A stretch of DNA of 14,015 nucleotides from JAYWIG01 sp043789035 (GTDB lineage Bacteria > Pseudomonadota > Gammaproteobacteria > Burkholderiales > Burkholderiaceae_E): NCBI GenBank assembly GCA_043789035.1, contig JAYWIG010000114.1, positions 1-14,015 of the forward strand, in the 5' to 3' direction. A model generated the notes under the pieces. It ran no database searches, was not told the origin of the DNA, and saw only the letters and a list, made by a program, of their open reading frames with translations. Position 1 is the stretch's first letter. Each line of letters begins with the position of its first letter. The translations under genes and the position numbers were made by a program. Of this stretch, positions 6,910 to 12,659 are shown piece after piece.

Positions 6910-7491
6910 TTAATTACGGAACGGAAACTTAAACGCAGCAAGCAATGCTTTGGCTTCGTCGTCGGTTTTCGCTGTGGTAGTGATACTGATATTCAATCCA
7001 CGGAGCGCGTCGATTTTGTCGTACTCGATTTCCGGGAAAATAATTTGTTCTTTCACGCCGATGTTGTAGTTGCCACGGCCATCGAAGGCACGACCAGAAA
7101 CACCGCGGAAGTCACGAACGCGAGGTAAAGCAATCGTTACCAAACGATCCAAGAACTCAAACATACGCGTGCCGCGTAATGTCACCATGCAACCAATTGG
7201 GTAACCTTGGCGAATCTTAAAACCAGCAATTGGCTTTTTCGCTTTGGTGACGACAACCTTTTGGCCAGCAATCTTCGTTAGATCACCCACCGCATTATCA
7301 AGCACTTTTTTATCAGCAACCGCCTCAGAAACACCCATATTCAAGGTGATTTTACTAATGCGAGGAACCTGCATCGGAGAGGTGTAGCCGAATTTTTCCA
7401 TCATCAGTGGCGAGACACGCTCGCGATACTGCTGTTGAAAACGAGCACTTACCGGACCTTCTGCAAGGGGTTTTGCTGTTTTTGCGTTCAT
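6910..7491 (-). CDS. rplE: 50S ribosomal protein L5, N-terminally extended
   Basis: L5 carries 5S rRNA into the central protuberance and contacts S13 and P-site tRNA. The core is typical (VPRISKITLNMGVSEAVADK, TLRGTRMFEFLDRL, ALPRVRDFRGVSGRAFDGRG, GLNISITTTAKTDDEAKALL). The product has 193 residues against the usual 179, because of about 14 extra N-terminal residues (MNAKTAKPLAEGPV). No alternative start codon lies at the usual position in frame. The ATG has AAGGT about 10 bases upstream, so the extension is probably translated. It is 62 bases after rplX, a longer gap than the spc average. Confidence 0.97.
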   Translation of the reverse strand: MNAKTAKPLAEGPVSARFQQQYRERVSPLMMEKFGYTSPMQVPRISKITLNMGVSEAVADKKVLDNAVGDLTKIAGQKVVVTKAKKPIAGFKIRQGYPIGCMVTLRGTRMFEFLDRLVTIALPRVRDFRGVSGRAFDGRGNYNIGVKEQIIFPEIEYDKIDALRGLNISITTTAKTDDEAKALLAAFKFPFRN

Positions 7492-7538
7492 TTATTTATA
7501 CCTTGTGTCTTAACGTTTTGATGTTGCGCTTTTGCATA

Positions 7539-7558
7539 CTTAATGCTTGCGCATTAAG
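7539..7558 (-). promoter_or_regulatory. GNRA-capped hairpin at the rplX stop codon
   Basis: The transcribed strand reads CTTAATGC-GCAA-GCATTAAG: eight perfect base pairs closed by a GCAA loop, a stable GNRA tetraloop. The rplX stop TAA lies in the 5' arm. It sits about 48 bases before the rplE start and is not followed by a T run, so it is not a terminator. It may protect or delimit mRNA segments, or act in S8-type regulation of rplE; both are inference. Confidence 0.5.
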
Positions 7559-7871
7559 CTTTCACCAACTCGCCATTTGACTTAAAGAAGCGTGCTTTCT
7601 TACCATCTTCGAGCACACGAATACCAACCCGACTTCCCTTACCCGTTGCTGCATTAAAGAGCATCAGGTTGGATTGATCGATAGGCATTGTCTTATCTAC
7701 GATTCCGCCAGTCTGACCCTTCATGGGGTTAGGCTTCTGGTTTTTCTTCACCATATTGATACCGTCAACCAAGAGGTGCGACGCATCAACCCGAGCAGCT
7801 ACGGTGCCGCGCTTGCCCTTATCTCTTCCAGTGATGACGATTACTTCGTCACCTTTTTTAATCTTTTCCAT
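7554..7871 (-). CDS. rplX: 50S ribosomal protein L24
   Basis: L24 is one of the assembly-initiating 23S rRNA proteins and lies near the polypeptide exit tunnel. The 105-residue product begins MEKIKKGDEVIVITGRDKGK, which is the KOW motif, and includes VDGINMVKKNQKPNPMKG and GGIVDKTMPI. The frame is open 13 codons further upstream (to 7910), but that overlaps rplN. ATG 7869-7871 has AAGGA at 8 bases and fits the family start, so the shorter form is chosen. It follows rplN after 10 bases. Confidence 0.97.
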   Translation of the reverse strand: MEKIKKGDEVIVITGRDKGKRGTVAARVDASHLLVDGINMVKKNQKPNPMKGQTGGIVDKTMPIDQSNLMLFNAATGKGSRVGIRVLEDGKKARFFKSNGELVKA

Positions 7872-7881
7872 CTGCTTTTCC

Positions 7882-8250
7882 TTACAGAACTTCAGGCGCA
7901 AGCGACACAATTTTCATGAAGCGCTCAGTGCGCAATTCACGGGTCACTGGTCCAAAAATACGCGTGCCGATTGGCTCCAACTTGGCGTTGAGTAATACAG
8001 CTGCATTACCATCAAACTTGATCAAAGAACCGTCAGGGCGACGAACGCCCTTGGCAGTACGGACTACAACTGCGTTGTATATCTCGCCTTTTTTCACGCG
8101 GCCACGAGGCTGCGCTTCTTTGATGGACACTTTAATAATGTCACCAACACCGGCGTAACGACGCTTTGAGCCGCCAAGCACTTTAATACACAACACGGAG
8201 CGGGCACCGGTATTATCGGCGACGTCCAGTCTGGACTCTGTCTGAATCAT
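7882..8250 (-). CDS. rplN: 50S ribosomal protein L14
   Basis: L14 is a five-stranded beta-barrel 23S rRNA protein that forms bridges with the 30S subunit and binds the silencing factor RsfS. The 122 residues match the family exactly in length: MIQTESRLDVADNTGARSVL, GGSKRRYAGVGDIIKVSIKE, VKKGEIYNAVVVRT, FDGNAAVLLN and GTRIFGPVTRELR. It is the first gene of the spc section and is preceded by the largest gap in the window, which carries promoter, hairpins and leader. No clear Shine-Dalgarno sequence precedes the ATG; upstream are repeats of TAAGCAAGC and AAAAGCGATAAAGC. Confidence 0.98.
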   Translation of the reverse strand: MIQTESRLDVADNTGARSVLCIKVLGGSKRRYAGVGDIIKVSIKEAQPRGRVKKGEIYNAVVVRTAKGVRRPDGSLIKFDGNAAVLLNAKLEPIGTRIFGPVTRELRTERFMKIVSLAPEVL

Positions 8251-8265
8251 TGCTTTATCGCTTTT

Positions 8266-8291
8266 CGCTTACGCTTGCTTATGCTTGCTTA
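8266..8291 (-). repeat. Short tandem repeat upstream of rplN
   Basis: The transcribed strand reads TAAGCAAGCA, TAAGCAAGCG, then the partial unit TAAGCG: two and a half near-identical 10-base units ending 15 bases before the rplN start codon. They fill the place where a Shine-Dalgarno site and spacer would be expected. Repeat slippage or a ribosome standby/enhancer function are both possible. Confidence 0.6.
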
Positions 8292-8329
8292 TTTGTAACT
8301 TCCAGCTTGTAACGCTTGTCCAACCCCAG

Positions 8330-8342
8330 GCTCCGTAGGAGC
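8330..8342 (-). promoter_or_regulatory. Leader hairpin GCTCC/GGAGC
   Basis: GCTCC-TAC-GGAGC is a perfect 5-base-pair GC-rich stem with a 3-base loop in the rplN leader. The GGAGC arm resembles a Shine-Dalgarno core, hidden in the stem. No start codon of a recognisable gene follows it at proper spacing. Confidence 0.4.
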
Positions 8343-8375
8343 ATCGAATTTTTCACCGCGAACAGTTCTGGTACC

Positions 8376-8396
8376 GCTTGGGTAGACCCTTAAAGC
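8376..8396 (-). promoter_or_regulatory. Bulged leader hairpin in the rplN leader
   Basis: The transcribed strand folds as GCTT, bulge TAA, GGG, loop TCTA, CCC, AAGC: 7 base pairs with a three-base bulge. It lies some 40 bases downstream of the terminator-like hairpin. A bulged stem with a small loop is a common shape for a protein-binding RNA site; that reading is inference. Confidence 0.4.
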
Positions 8397-8412
8397 CAGC
8401 CTTTTTATTCCT

Positions 8413-8434
8413 AAAAAAGCCCCTCTTTAAGAGG
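8413..8434 (-). terminator. Intrinsic terminator or attenuator after rpsQ
   Basis: The stem CCTCT-TAA-AGAGG is followed by GGC and six T residues on the transcribed strand, about 44 bases after the rpsQ stop. The stem may be extended by AAG/CTT pairs across an AA/GG internal loop. This is a plausible end of the S10 transcript. It also lies downstream of the promoter candidate at 8466-8494, so for that transcript it would act as an attenuator. The core stem is only 5 base pairs, so read-through is likely. Confidence 0.6.
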
Positions 8435-8436
8435 TT

Positions 8437-8459
8437 CTTCGCTGAAATTTCCAGCGAAG
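8437..8459 (-). promoter_or_regulatory. Hairpin at the 5' end of the rplN leader
   Basis: CTTCGCTG, loop GAAATTT, CAGCGAAG gives 8 perfect base pairs. Its 5' arm is part of AAGGCTTCGCT, the 11-base element also found after the promoter candidate upstream of rplC. It would form at or very near the 5' end of a transcript from the 8466-8494 promoter, directly before the terminator-like stem. Its 3' arm could compete with extension of that stem. Confidence 0.6.
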
Positions 8460-8465
8460 CCTTAA

Positions 8466-8494
8466 ATCATAACCTATTTATGCTGCTTTGCCAA
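8466..8494 (-). promoter_or_regulatory. Sigma-70-type promoter candidate for the spc section
   Basis: The transcribed strand has TTGGCA (8489-8494), a 17-base spacer, and TATGAT (8466-8471). Each hexamer matches consensus at five of six positions. The -35 lies within the last codons of rpsQ. Transcription would begin near 8459 and enter two hairpins before reaching rplN. Position agrees with the spc promoter known from E. coli, which is between rpsQ and rplN. Not tested. Confidence 0.65.
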
Positions 8495-8750
8495 GAAGCT
8501 TTGTGACAACCCACGCTTTCGTGCGTGAAATCGGCCGGCATTCCTGAATTTCAACAACATCACCTTCGTTGTAGGCAGCTTCGGCATGGGCATGATACTT
8601 CTTGCTCATCGTCAAATACTTACCGTACAAGGCATGCTTTACTTGACGCTCAACCAATACGGTAACCGTCTTTTGCATTTTGTTGCTTGTCACTTTGCCT
8701 GAAAGCGTACGCTTCAAGGGCTTTTTAACTACTGCTACTGCGTCAGTCAT
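8478..8750 (-). CDS. rpsQ: 30S ribosomal protein S17
   Basis: S17 is an OB-fold protein that binds the 5' domain of 16S rRNA early in 30S assembly. The 90-residue product (E. coli 84) has the signature GKVTSNKMQKTVTVLVERQV, then KYLTMSKKYHAH, then GDVVEIQECRPISRTKAWVV. The start ATG overlaps the rpmC stop by four bases (ATGA), and AAGGTGG lies 9 bases upstream inside rpmC, so the two are translationally coupled. It is the last gene of the S10 section. Confidence 0.98.
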   Translation of the reverse strand: MTDAVAVVKKPLKRTLSGKVTSNKMQKTVTVLVERQVKHALYGKYLTMSKKYHAHAEAAYNEGDVVEIQECRPISRTKAWVVTKLLGKAA

Positions 8751-8950
8751 TTGCTTGCCACCTTCCGTGCGGCTTCATTGATCACGGTTTTTGTTCGTGC
8801 AATGTCACGCTTGGTTTTACCCAGCTGGCTGGTATTTGAGATTTGCTGAGTAGCGAGTTGCATACGCAGCGAAAAGTGTGCGCGTTGTAGATCTTGCAAC
8901 TCTTTTGTCAGAGCTGGAGCATCTTTAGTGCGGAGTTCTTTTGCATTCAT
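8747..8950 (-). CDS. rpmC: 50S ribosomal protein L29
   Basis: L29 is a helical hairpin protein next to L23 at the tunnel exit, where it contacts trigger factor and the signal recognition particle. The 67 residues fit the family: MNAKELRTKDAPALTKELQD, then RAHFSLRMQLATQQISNTSQ, then KTKRDIARTKTVINE. AAGGA lies about 8 bases upstream of the ATG. It overlaps rpsQ by 4 bases and follows rplP after 21 bases. Confidence 0.97.
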   Translation of the reverse strand: MNAKELRTKDAPALTKELQDLQRAHFSLRMQLATQQISNTSQLGKTKRDIARTKTVINEAARKVASK

Positions 8951-8971
8951 GTTTTTTCCTTCGTGCTGCGC

Positions 8972-9388
8972 TTAAGAACCGATCATTCGCGCTACAAATG
9001 TAGTGCGGATCGGCAATTTTGCAGCAGCAAGTGCAAAGGCTTCACGGGCCAGCGTTTCATTAACGCCGTCCATTTCGTAGAGCACTTTACCTGGCTGAAT
9101 CTCAGCCACATAGTACTCAGGATTACCTTTACCGTTACCCATACGAACTTCAGCAGGCTTCTGCGAAATTGGCTTGTCTGGGAAAATACGAATCCACACC
9201 CGACCGCCACGTTTAATGTGACGAGTCATAGCGCGACGCGCGGCTTCAATTTGGCGAGCAGTCAAACGACCACGGCCGATGGCCTTCAGGCCAAAGTCAC
9301 CAAACGACACGGATGCTCCGCGCGTTGCGATGCCTTTGTTACGGCCCTTTTGCTCTTTACGATATTTTCTACGTGCTGGTTGCAGCAT
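8972..9388 (-). CDS. rplP: 50S ribosomal protein L16
   Basis: L16 organises the A-site tRNA region of the 50S subunit. The 138-residue product (E. coli 136) has MLQPARRKYRKEQKGRNKGI, FGLKAIGRGRLTARQIEAAR, the block VWIRIFPDKPISQKPAEVRM around residues 64-83, and IQPGKVLYEMDGVNE. Arg82 corresponds to the arginine that is hydroxylated in E. coli L16. The ATG is two bases after the rpsC stop; its site AGGAG is inside the last codons of rpsC. Confidence 0.98.
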   Translation of the reverse strand: MLQPARRKYRKEQKGRNKGIATRGASVSFGDFGLKAIGRGRLTARQIEAARRAMTRHIKRGGRVWIRIFPDKPISQKPAEVRMGNGKGNPEYYVAEIQPGKVLYEMDGVNETLAREAFALAAAKLPIRTTFVARMIGS

Positions 9389-9390
9389 GC

Positions 9391-10263
9391 TTATTCTCCT
9401 GTGCCTTTATCAGTTGAAGCATCACCTGCTACAACTTTACGCACGCGCTTAACTGCGGCGACTCTCGGCGCATCAGCTGGCTTTGCATCACCGGCTGGTG
9501 CAACATCGCCTTCTGGCTTACGACGACCTCTTGGTGCTGGTCCGCCTGGCTTAGCGCCTGGTGGACGACGCGGACGACGATCTTCGCGATCTGGCGCTGG
9601 GCCAGCATCTTTTTCGGCAGCATTCAAGTCATTACGGGCCAAAATATCACCCTTATAGACCCAAACTTTTACGCCGATAATTCCGTAGGTCGTCAAACCT
9701 TCCGATGTACCGTAGTCAATGTCAGCACGCAGGGTATGAAGTGGCACGCGACCTTCACGATACCACTCAGTACGAGCAATCTCAGCGCCGTTCAAACGAC
9801 CAGAACTCATGATCTTGATACCAAGAGCACCTAAACGCATAGCATTTTGCATCGCACGCTTCATGGCGCGCCGGAACATGATACGTTTTTCGAGCTGTTG
9901 CGTAATCGAGTCAGCTATCAACTGCGCGTCAGTTTCTGGCTTACGAATTTCTTCGATGTTCACATGAACTGGAACTCCCATTAAGCGCTGTAAATCAGCC
10001 TTGAGGTTTTCGATATCCTCGCCTTTTTTACCGATCACAACGCCTGGTCTGGCCGAGAAAATTGTGATGCGCGCGTTTTTGTTAGGGCGCTCGATAAGGA
10101 TGCGACCTACTGAAGCACTCTTCAAACGCTTTTGCAAATACTCACGTACTTGGATGTCCTGGTTGAGCATGGCAGCAAACTGACGATTGCTTGCATACCA
10201 ACGTGACGACCAATTGCGGCTTACGGAGAGGCGGAAACCGATTGGGTGGATTTTTTGTCCCAT
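9391..10263 (-). CDS. rpsC: 30S ribosomal protein S3 with long C-terminal tail
   Basis: S3 sits at the mRNA entry pore in the 30S head and, with S4 and S5, forms the helicase that opens mRNA. The first 210 residues are canonical: MGQKIHPIGFRLSVSRNW, a type-2 KH domain with PGVVIGKKGEDIENLK (about 73-88), and RAMKRAMQNAMRLGALGIK followed by the C-terminal domain to WVYKGDILARND. A further 80 or so residues rich in Arg, Pro, Gly and Ala follow, to a total of 290 against 233 in E. coli. Burkholderiales S3 proteins usually have a basic tail ending in TGE, as here, but this one appears longer than those I recall. The tail is likely disordered. Confidence 0.98.
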   Translation of the reverse strand: MGQKIHPIGFRLSVSRNWSSRWYASNRQFAAMLNQDIQVREYLQKRLKSASVGRILIERPNKNARITIFSARPGVVIGKKGEDIENLKADLQRLMGVPVHVNIEEIRKPETDAQLIADSITQQLEKRIMFRRAMKRAMQNAMRLGALGIKIMSSGRLNGAEIARTEWYREGRVPLHTLRADIDYGTSEGLTTYGIIGVKVWVYKGDILARNDLNAAEKDAGPAPDREDRRPRRPPGAKPGGPAPRGRRKPEGDVAPAGDAKPADAPRVAAVKRVRKVVAGDASTDKGTGE

Positions 10264-10277
10264 TACTCTGCCTTACC

Positions 10278-10607
10278 TTAATTACCGACGGTCACATAAA
10301 TGTGACATGTTTGTTTTTCGATCTTCACGCCACGGCCTTTAGCCGCAGTTGCGAAACGCTTCAATGACTGGCCTTTTTCGACATGAATAGTTTTCACTTT
10401 CAACTCGTCGATATCTGCACCATCGTTATGCTCAGCATTGGCAATCGCTGATTCAAGCACTTTCTTAATAATCACAGCCGCTTTCTTGGTAGAAAACGTC
10501 AATGTGAAAAGCGCTCTTTCAACGGGCATGCCGCGGATGAGATCTGCCACCAAGCGACCCTTTTGGGCCGAGAGGCGAACACCTTGTAATGTAGCTTTAG
10601 TTTCCAT
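10278..10607 (-). CDS. rplV: 50S ribosomal protein L22
   Basis: L22 has a long beta-hairpin that, with L4, forms the constriction of the exit tunnel. The 109-residue form starts METKATLQGVRLSAQKGRLV and contains KVLESAIANAEHNDGADIDE, the hairpin region (about residues 78-97, KGQSLKRFATAAKGRGVKIE), and the terminal CHIYVTVGN. The frame is open 14 codons further upstream (to 10649), but this would overlap rpsS; ATG 10605-10607 matches the family's MExxA start and has AGGG upstream. No deletion in the macrolide-related hairpin is seen. Confidence 0.97.
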   Translation of the reverse strand: METKATLQGVRLSAQKGRLVADLIRGMPVERALFTLTFSTKKAAVIIKKVLESAIANAEHNDGADIDELKVKTIHVEKGQSLKRFATAAKGRGVKIEKQTCHIYVTVGN

Positions 10608-10617
10608 ATCTCTACCC

Positions 10618-10896
10618 TTACTTCTTGCCTGACTTCTTGTCAGCGGCATGACCTTTGAAGGTGCGAGTTAAAGCAAACTCACCCAACTTATGTCCAACCA
10701 TATTCTCGTTAATTGAAACGGGAATGTGTTGTTTGCCGTTATGAACTGCAATTGTTAAGCCAATGAAATCTGGCAAAACAGTTGAGCGACGTGACCAAGT
10801 TTTAATTGGTTTTCTGTCCTTCGTCGCTACAGCTGTTTCAACTTTTTTCAACAGATGGGCGTCGACGAAAGGCCCTTTTTTGACGGAACGTGCCAT
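10618..10896 (-). CDS. rpsS: 30S ribosomal protein S19
   Basis: S19 pairs with S13 in the 30S head and bridges to the central protuberance. The 92-residue product (E. coli 92) begins MARSVKKGPFVDAHLLKKVE. Family motifs are IKTWSRRSTVLPDFIGLTIA, VHNGKQHIPVSINENMVGHK and LGEFALTRTFKGH, and it ends in a Lys-rich tail. AGGTAA precedes the ATG by about 7 bases. It lies 15 bases after rplB. Confidence 0.98.
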   Translation of the reverse strand: MARSVKKGPFVDAHLLKKVETAVATKDRKPIKTWSRRSTVLPDFIGLTIAVHNGKQHIPVSINENMVGHKLGEFALTRTFKGHAADKKSGKK

Positions 10897-10911
10897 AGGT
10901 TACCTATCCGC

Positions 10912-11727
10912 TTATTTCTTGTTACGCGACACGATGAAAACATCGGTGCGCTTGTTGCTGCGTGTTTTGAAGCCCTTAGCTGGCTGACCCCATGGTGAAC
11001 GTGGATGACCACCACCATTCGAACGACCACCGTGCGGGTGATCAACCGGGTTCATACAGATACCGCGAACTGTAGGACGCCATCCGCGCCAACGATTCGC
11101 ACCGGCTTTACCGATTGTGCGAAGACTGTTTTCTTCGTTACCAACTTCGCCCAATGTAGCGCGGCAGTCGATATGAATTTTGCGAATCTCGCCTGAACGT
11201 AAGCGAACCTGAGCGTAGATACCTTCGCGGGCCAAGAGGCGAGCTGAGGCACCGGCAGAACGAGCAACTTGCGCACCCTTGCCTGGCTGCAATTCGATTG
11301 CATGAATGGTCGAACCGACGGGAATGTTCCGAATCGGCAAAGTATTACCTGCCCGAATCGGCGCTTCTGAGCCGCTCATCAACTGGTCACCAGCGCGAAC
11401 GCCACGTGGAGCAATGATGTAACGACGCTCGCCATCCAAGTAGCACAACAAAGCAATGTGCGCACTACGGTTTGGATCGTATTCAATACGTTCAACTTTC
11501 GCAGTCATGCCATCTTTCAATCGCTTGAAATCGATGATGCGATAGTGTTGCTTATGACCACCGCCACGATGACGTGTGGTGATATGCCCGTTATTGTTAC
11601 GGCCAGAGTGGCGAATCTGCGGCTCTAGTAAGGCAGCCCAAGGCTCACCTTTATGCAGGTAAGGTGTTACCACCTTAACCATTGAGCGGCGACCGGCCGA
11701 CGTTGGTTTAGTTTTTACGAGTGCCAT
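10912..11727 (-). CDS. rplB: 50S ribosomal protein L2
   Basis: L2 is among the most conserved 23S rRNA proteins; it supports subunit association and lies near the peptidyl transferase centre. The 271-residue form begins MALVKTKPTSAGRRSMVKVV. The conserved SGRNNNGHITTRHRGGGHKQ and the key MNPVDHPHGG (about residues 225-234) are present; His230 corresponds to the E. coli residue linked to peptidyl transfer. The loop after that motif (RSNGGGHPRSPWGQPAKGF) is shorter than in some relatives. The frame extends six codons further upstream, but MALVK is the family start, with GGAGG 9 bases upstream. The start is one base after the rplW stop. Confidence 0.98.
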   Translation of the reverse strand: MALVKTKPTSAGRRSMVKVVTPYLHKGEPWAALLEPQIRHSGRNNNGHITTRHRGGGHKQHYRIIDFKRLKDGMTAKVERIEYDPNRSAHIALLCYLDGERRYIIAPRGVRAGDQLMSGSEAPIRAGNTLPIRNIPVGSTIHAIELQPGKGAQVARSAGASARLLAREGIYAQVRLRSGEIRKIHIDCRATLGEVGNEENSLRTIGKAGANRWRGWRPTVRGICMNPVDHPHGGRSNGGGHPRSPWGQPAKGFKTRSNKRTDVFIVSRNKK

Positions 11728-11728
11728 G

Positions 11729-12034
11729 TTATTGAGCCTCCGCAAAGTTAATTTCTTGGCCTTCCGCTAAGCATACATATGCTTTACGAATGTTGTTGCG
11801 ACGGCCAGTAAACTTGCCGAAACGCTTAGCCTTGCCCTTGATGTTCACCATATTGACGGAGTTCACTTTTACTTTGAACAACAACTCTACCGCGGACTTC
11901 ACTTCAGCTTTTGTAGCGTCTTGTAACACACTAAAAGCCACTTGATCGTTCTTCTCGGCCATCATCGTGCTCTTTTCAGAAACGATGGGTGCCAAGAGTA
12001 CTTGCATTAAACGGTCTTGCTTAGAAGCGCTCAT
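11729..12034 (-). CDS. rplW: 50S ribosomal protein L23
   Basis: L23 is the docking site at the tunnel exit for trigger factor, signal recognition particle and the SecY channel. The 101-residue product contains QVLLAPIVSEKSTMMAEKND, VAFSVLQDATKAEVKSAVEL and KRFGKFTGRRNNIRKAYVCL. Its ATG overlaps the rplD stop by four bases (ATGA) with GGAG 8 bases upstream, so translation is coupled. Its last codons carry the Shine-Dalgarno site of rplB. Confidence 0.98.
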   Translation of the reverse strand: MSASKQDRLMQVLLAPIVSEKSTMMAEKNDQVAFSVLQDATKAEVKSAVELLFKVKVNSVNMVNIKGKAKRFGKFTGRRNNIRKAYVCLAEGQEINFAEAQ

Positions 12035-12651
12035 GCCAGCATCTCCTGTACTTTCGCAAGCGCTGACTTTGTGATCAGCACATTTTTGTAATGAATTAGC
12101 GAAAGTGGATCAGCATGACGCGGCTCCACCACCAATACATTCACTAAGTTACGGCTTGCCAAGAACAGATTCTCGTCAACAGCGTCGGCAATGACCAATA
12201 CTGATTGCAAACCCATCGCCTTGAGCTTTTCAGCGACAAGCTTTGTTTTTGGCATAGCGACTGCGAAATCTTCAACCACTGACAAGCGATTTTCGCGAGC
12301 CAACTGAGAAAAAATCGAACACATACCAGCACGGAACATTTTCTTGTTCACTTTTTGAGTAAAGTTCTCATCAGGTGAATTCGGGAAAATCTTACCGCCA
12401 CCACGCCACAATGGGCTTGACGTCATACCAGCACGAGCACGACCAGTTCCCTTTTGTTTAAAAGGCTTCTTGGTTGAGTGACGCACCTCGGCGCGGTCTT
12501 TTTGCTGACGATTAGCACTGCGTGCATTCGCTTGATAGGCAATCACGATTTGATGGATCAACGGCTCGTTAAAGTCGCGACCAAAAATCGTTTCAGGGGC
12601 GCTTACTTTGGAAGCGGCCTGGCCCTGATCATTCAATAGATTCAGTTCCAT
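12031..12651 (-). CDS. rplD: 50S ribosomal protein L4
   Basis: L4 initiates 50S assembly and sends a long loop into the exit tunnel. The 206-residue product has an N-terminal part ending FGRDFNEPLIHQIVIAYQAN, the basic tunnel loop (about 45-92: RQQKDRAEVRHSTKKPFKQK, then GTGRARAGMTSSPLWRGGG), and the globular C-terminal domain to SALAKVQEMLA. In E. coli L4 also represses the S10 operon through its leader. That leader precedes rpsJ, and here the space before rpsJ holds different-looking hairpins. AAGGGAAG precedes the ATG, 8 bases after rplC. Confidence 0.98.
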   Translation of the reverse strand: MELNLLNDQGQAASKVSAPETIFGRDFNEPLIHQIVIAYQANARSANRQQKDRAEVRHSTKKPFKQKGTGRARAGMTSSPLWRGGGKIFPNSPDENFTQKVNKKMFRAGMCSIFSQLARENRLSVVEDFAVAMPKTKLVAEKLKAMGLQSVLVIADAVDENLFLASRNLVNVLVVEPRHADPLSLIHYKNVLITKSALAKVQEMLA

Positions 12652-12659
12652 AACTTCCC

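Larger units (their letters stand above)
8251..8477 (-). promoter_or_regulatory. Structured rpsQ-rplN intergenic leader
   Basis: This 227-base gap is the longest non-coding stretch. In transcription order it holds the -10 region of a promoter candidate, an 8-base-pair hairpin, a terminator-like hairpin with six T residues, a bulged hairpin at 8376-8396, a GCTCC-TAC-GGAGC hairpin at 8330-8342, and short direct repeats at 8266-8291. E. coli also has its spc promoter in this gap. The series of stems suggests a long 5' leader on the rplN transcript that might respond to a ribosomal protein or to transcription conditions. The overall role is inference; the component stems are visible in the sequence. 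Confidence 0.6.

Noticed and set aside
7495..7500. TATAAA before rplE as a -10
   Set aside because: The hexamer 17 bases upstream matches -35 consensus at only one position.
7872..7910. Upstream-extended starts for rplX, and similarly rplV (to 10649), rplB (to 11745), rplC (to 13349) and rpsJ (to 13789)
   Set aside because: They lie at non-conserved positions, overlap the upstream gene or the Shine-Dalgarno site, and the internal starts match family N-termini with good ribosome-binding sites.
8279..8356. A 25-codon minus-strand frame in the rplN leader (GTG start, internal ATG, Leu/Lys/Arg-rich)
   Set aside because: It has no Shine-Dalgarno site, and its end runs into the TAAGC repeat. A leader peptide cannot be excluded, but nothing supports translation.
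8894..9658. A 254-codon open frame on the plus strand
   Set aside because: It lies antisense to the end of rpmC, all of rplP and part of rpsC. Its translation shows no recognised domain and mirrors the codon bias of those genes, so it is a shadow frame.
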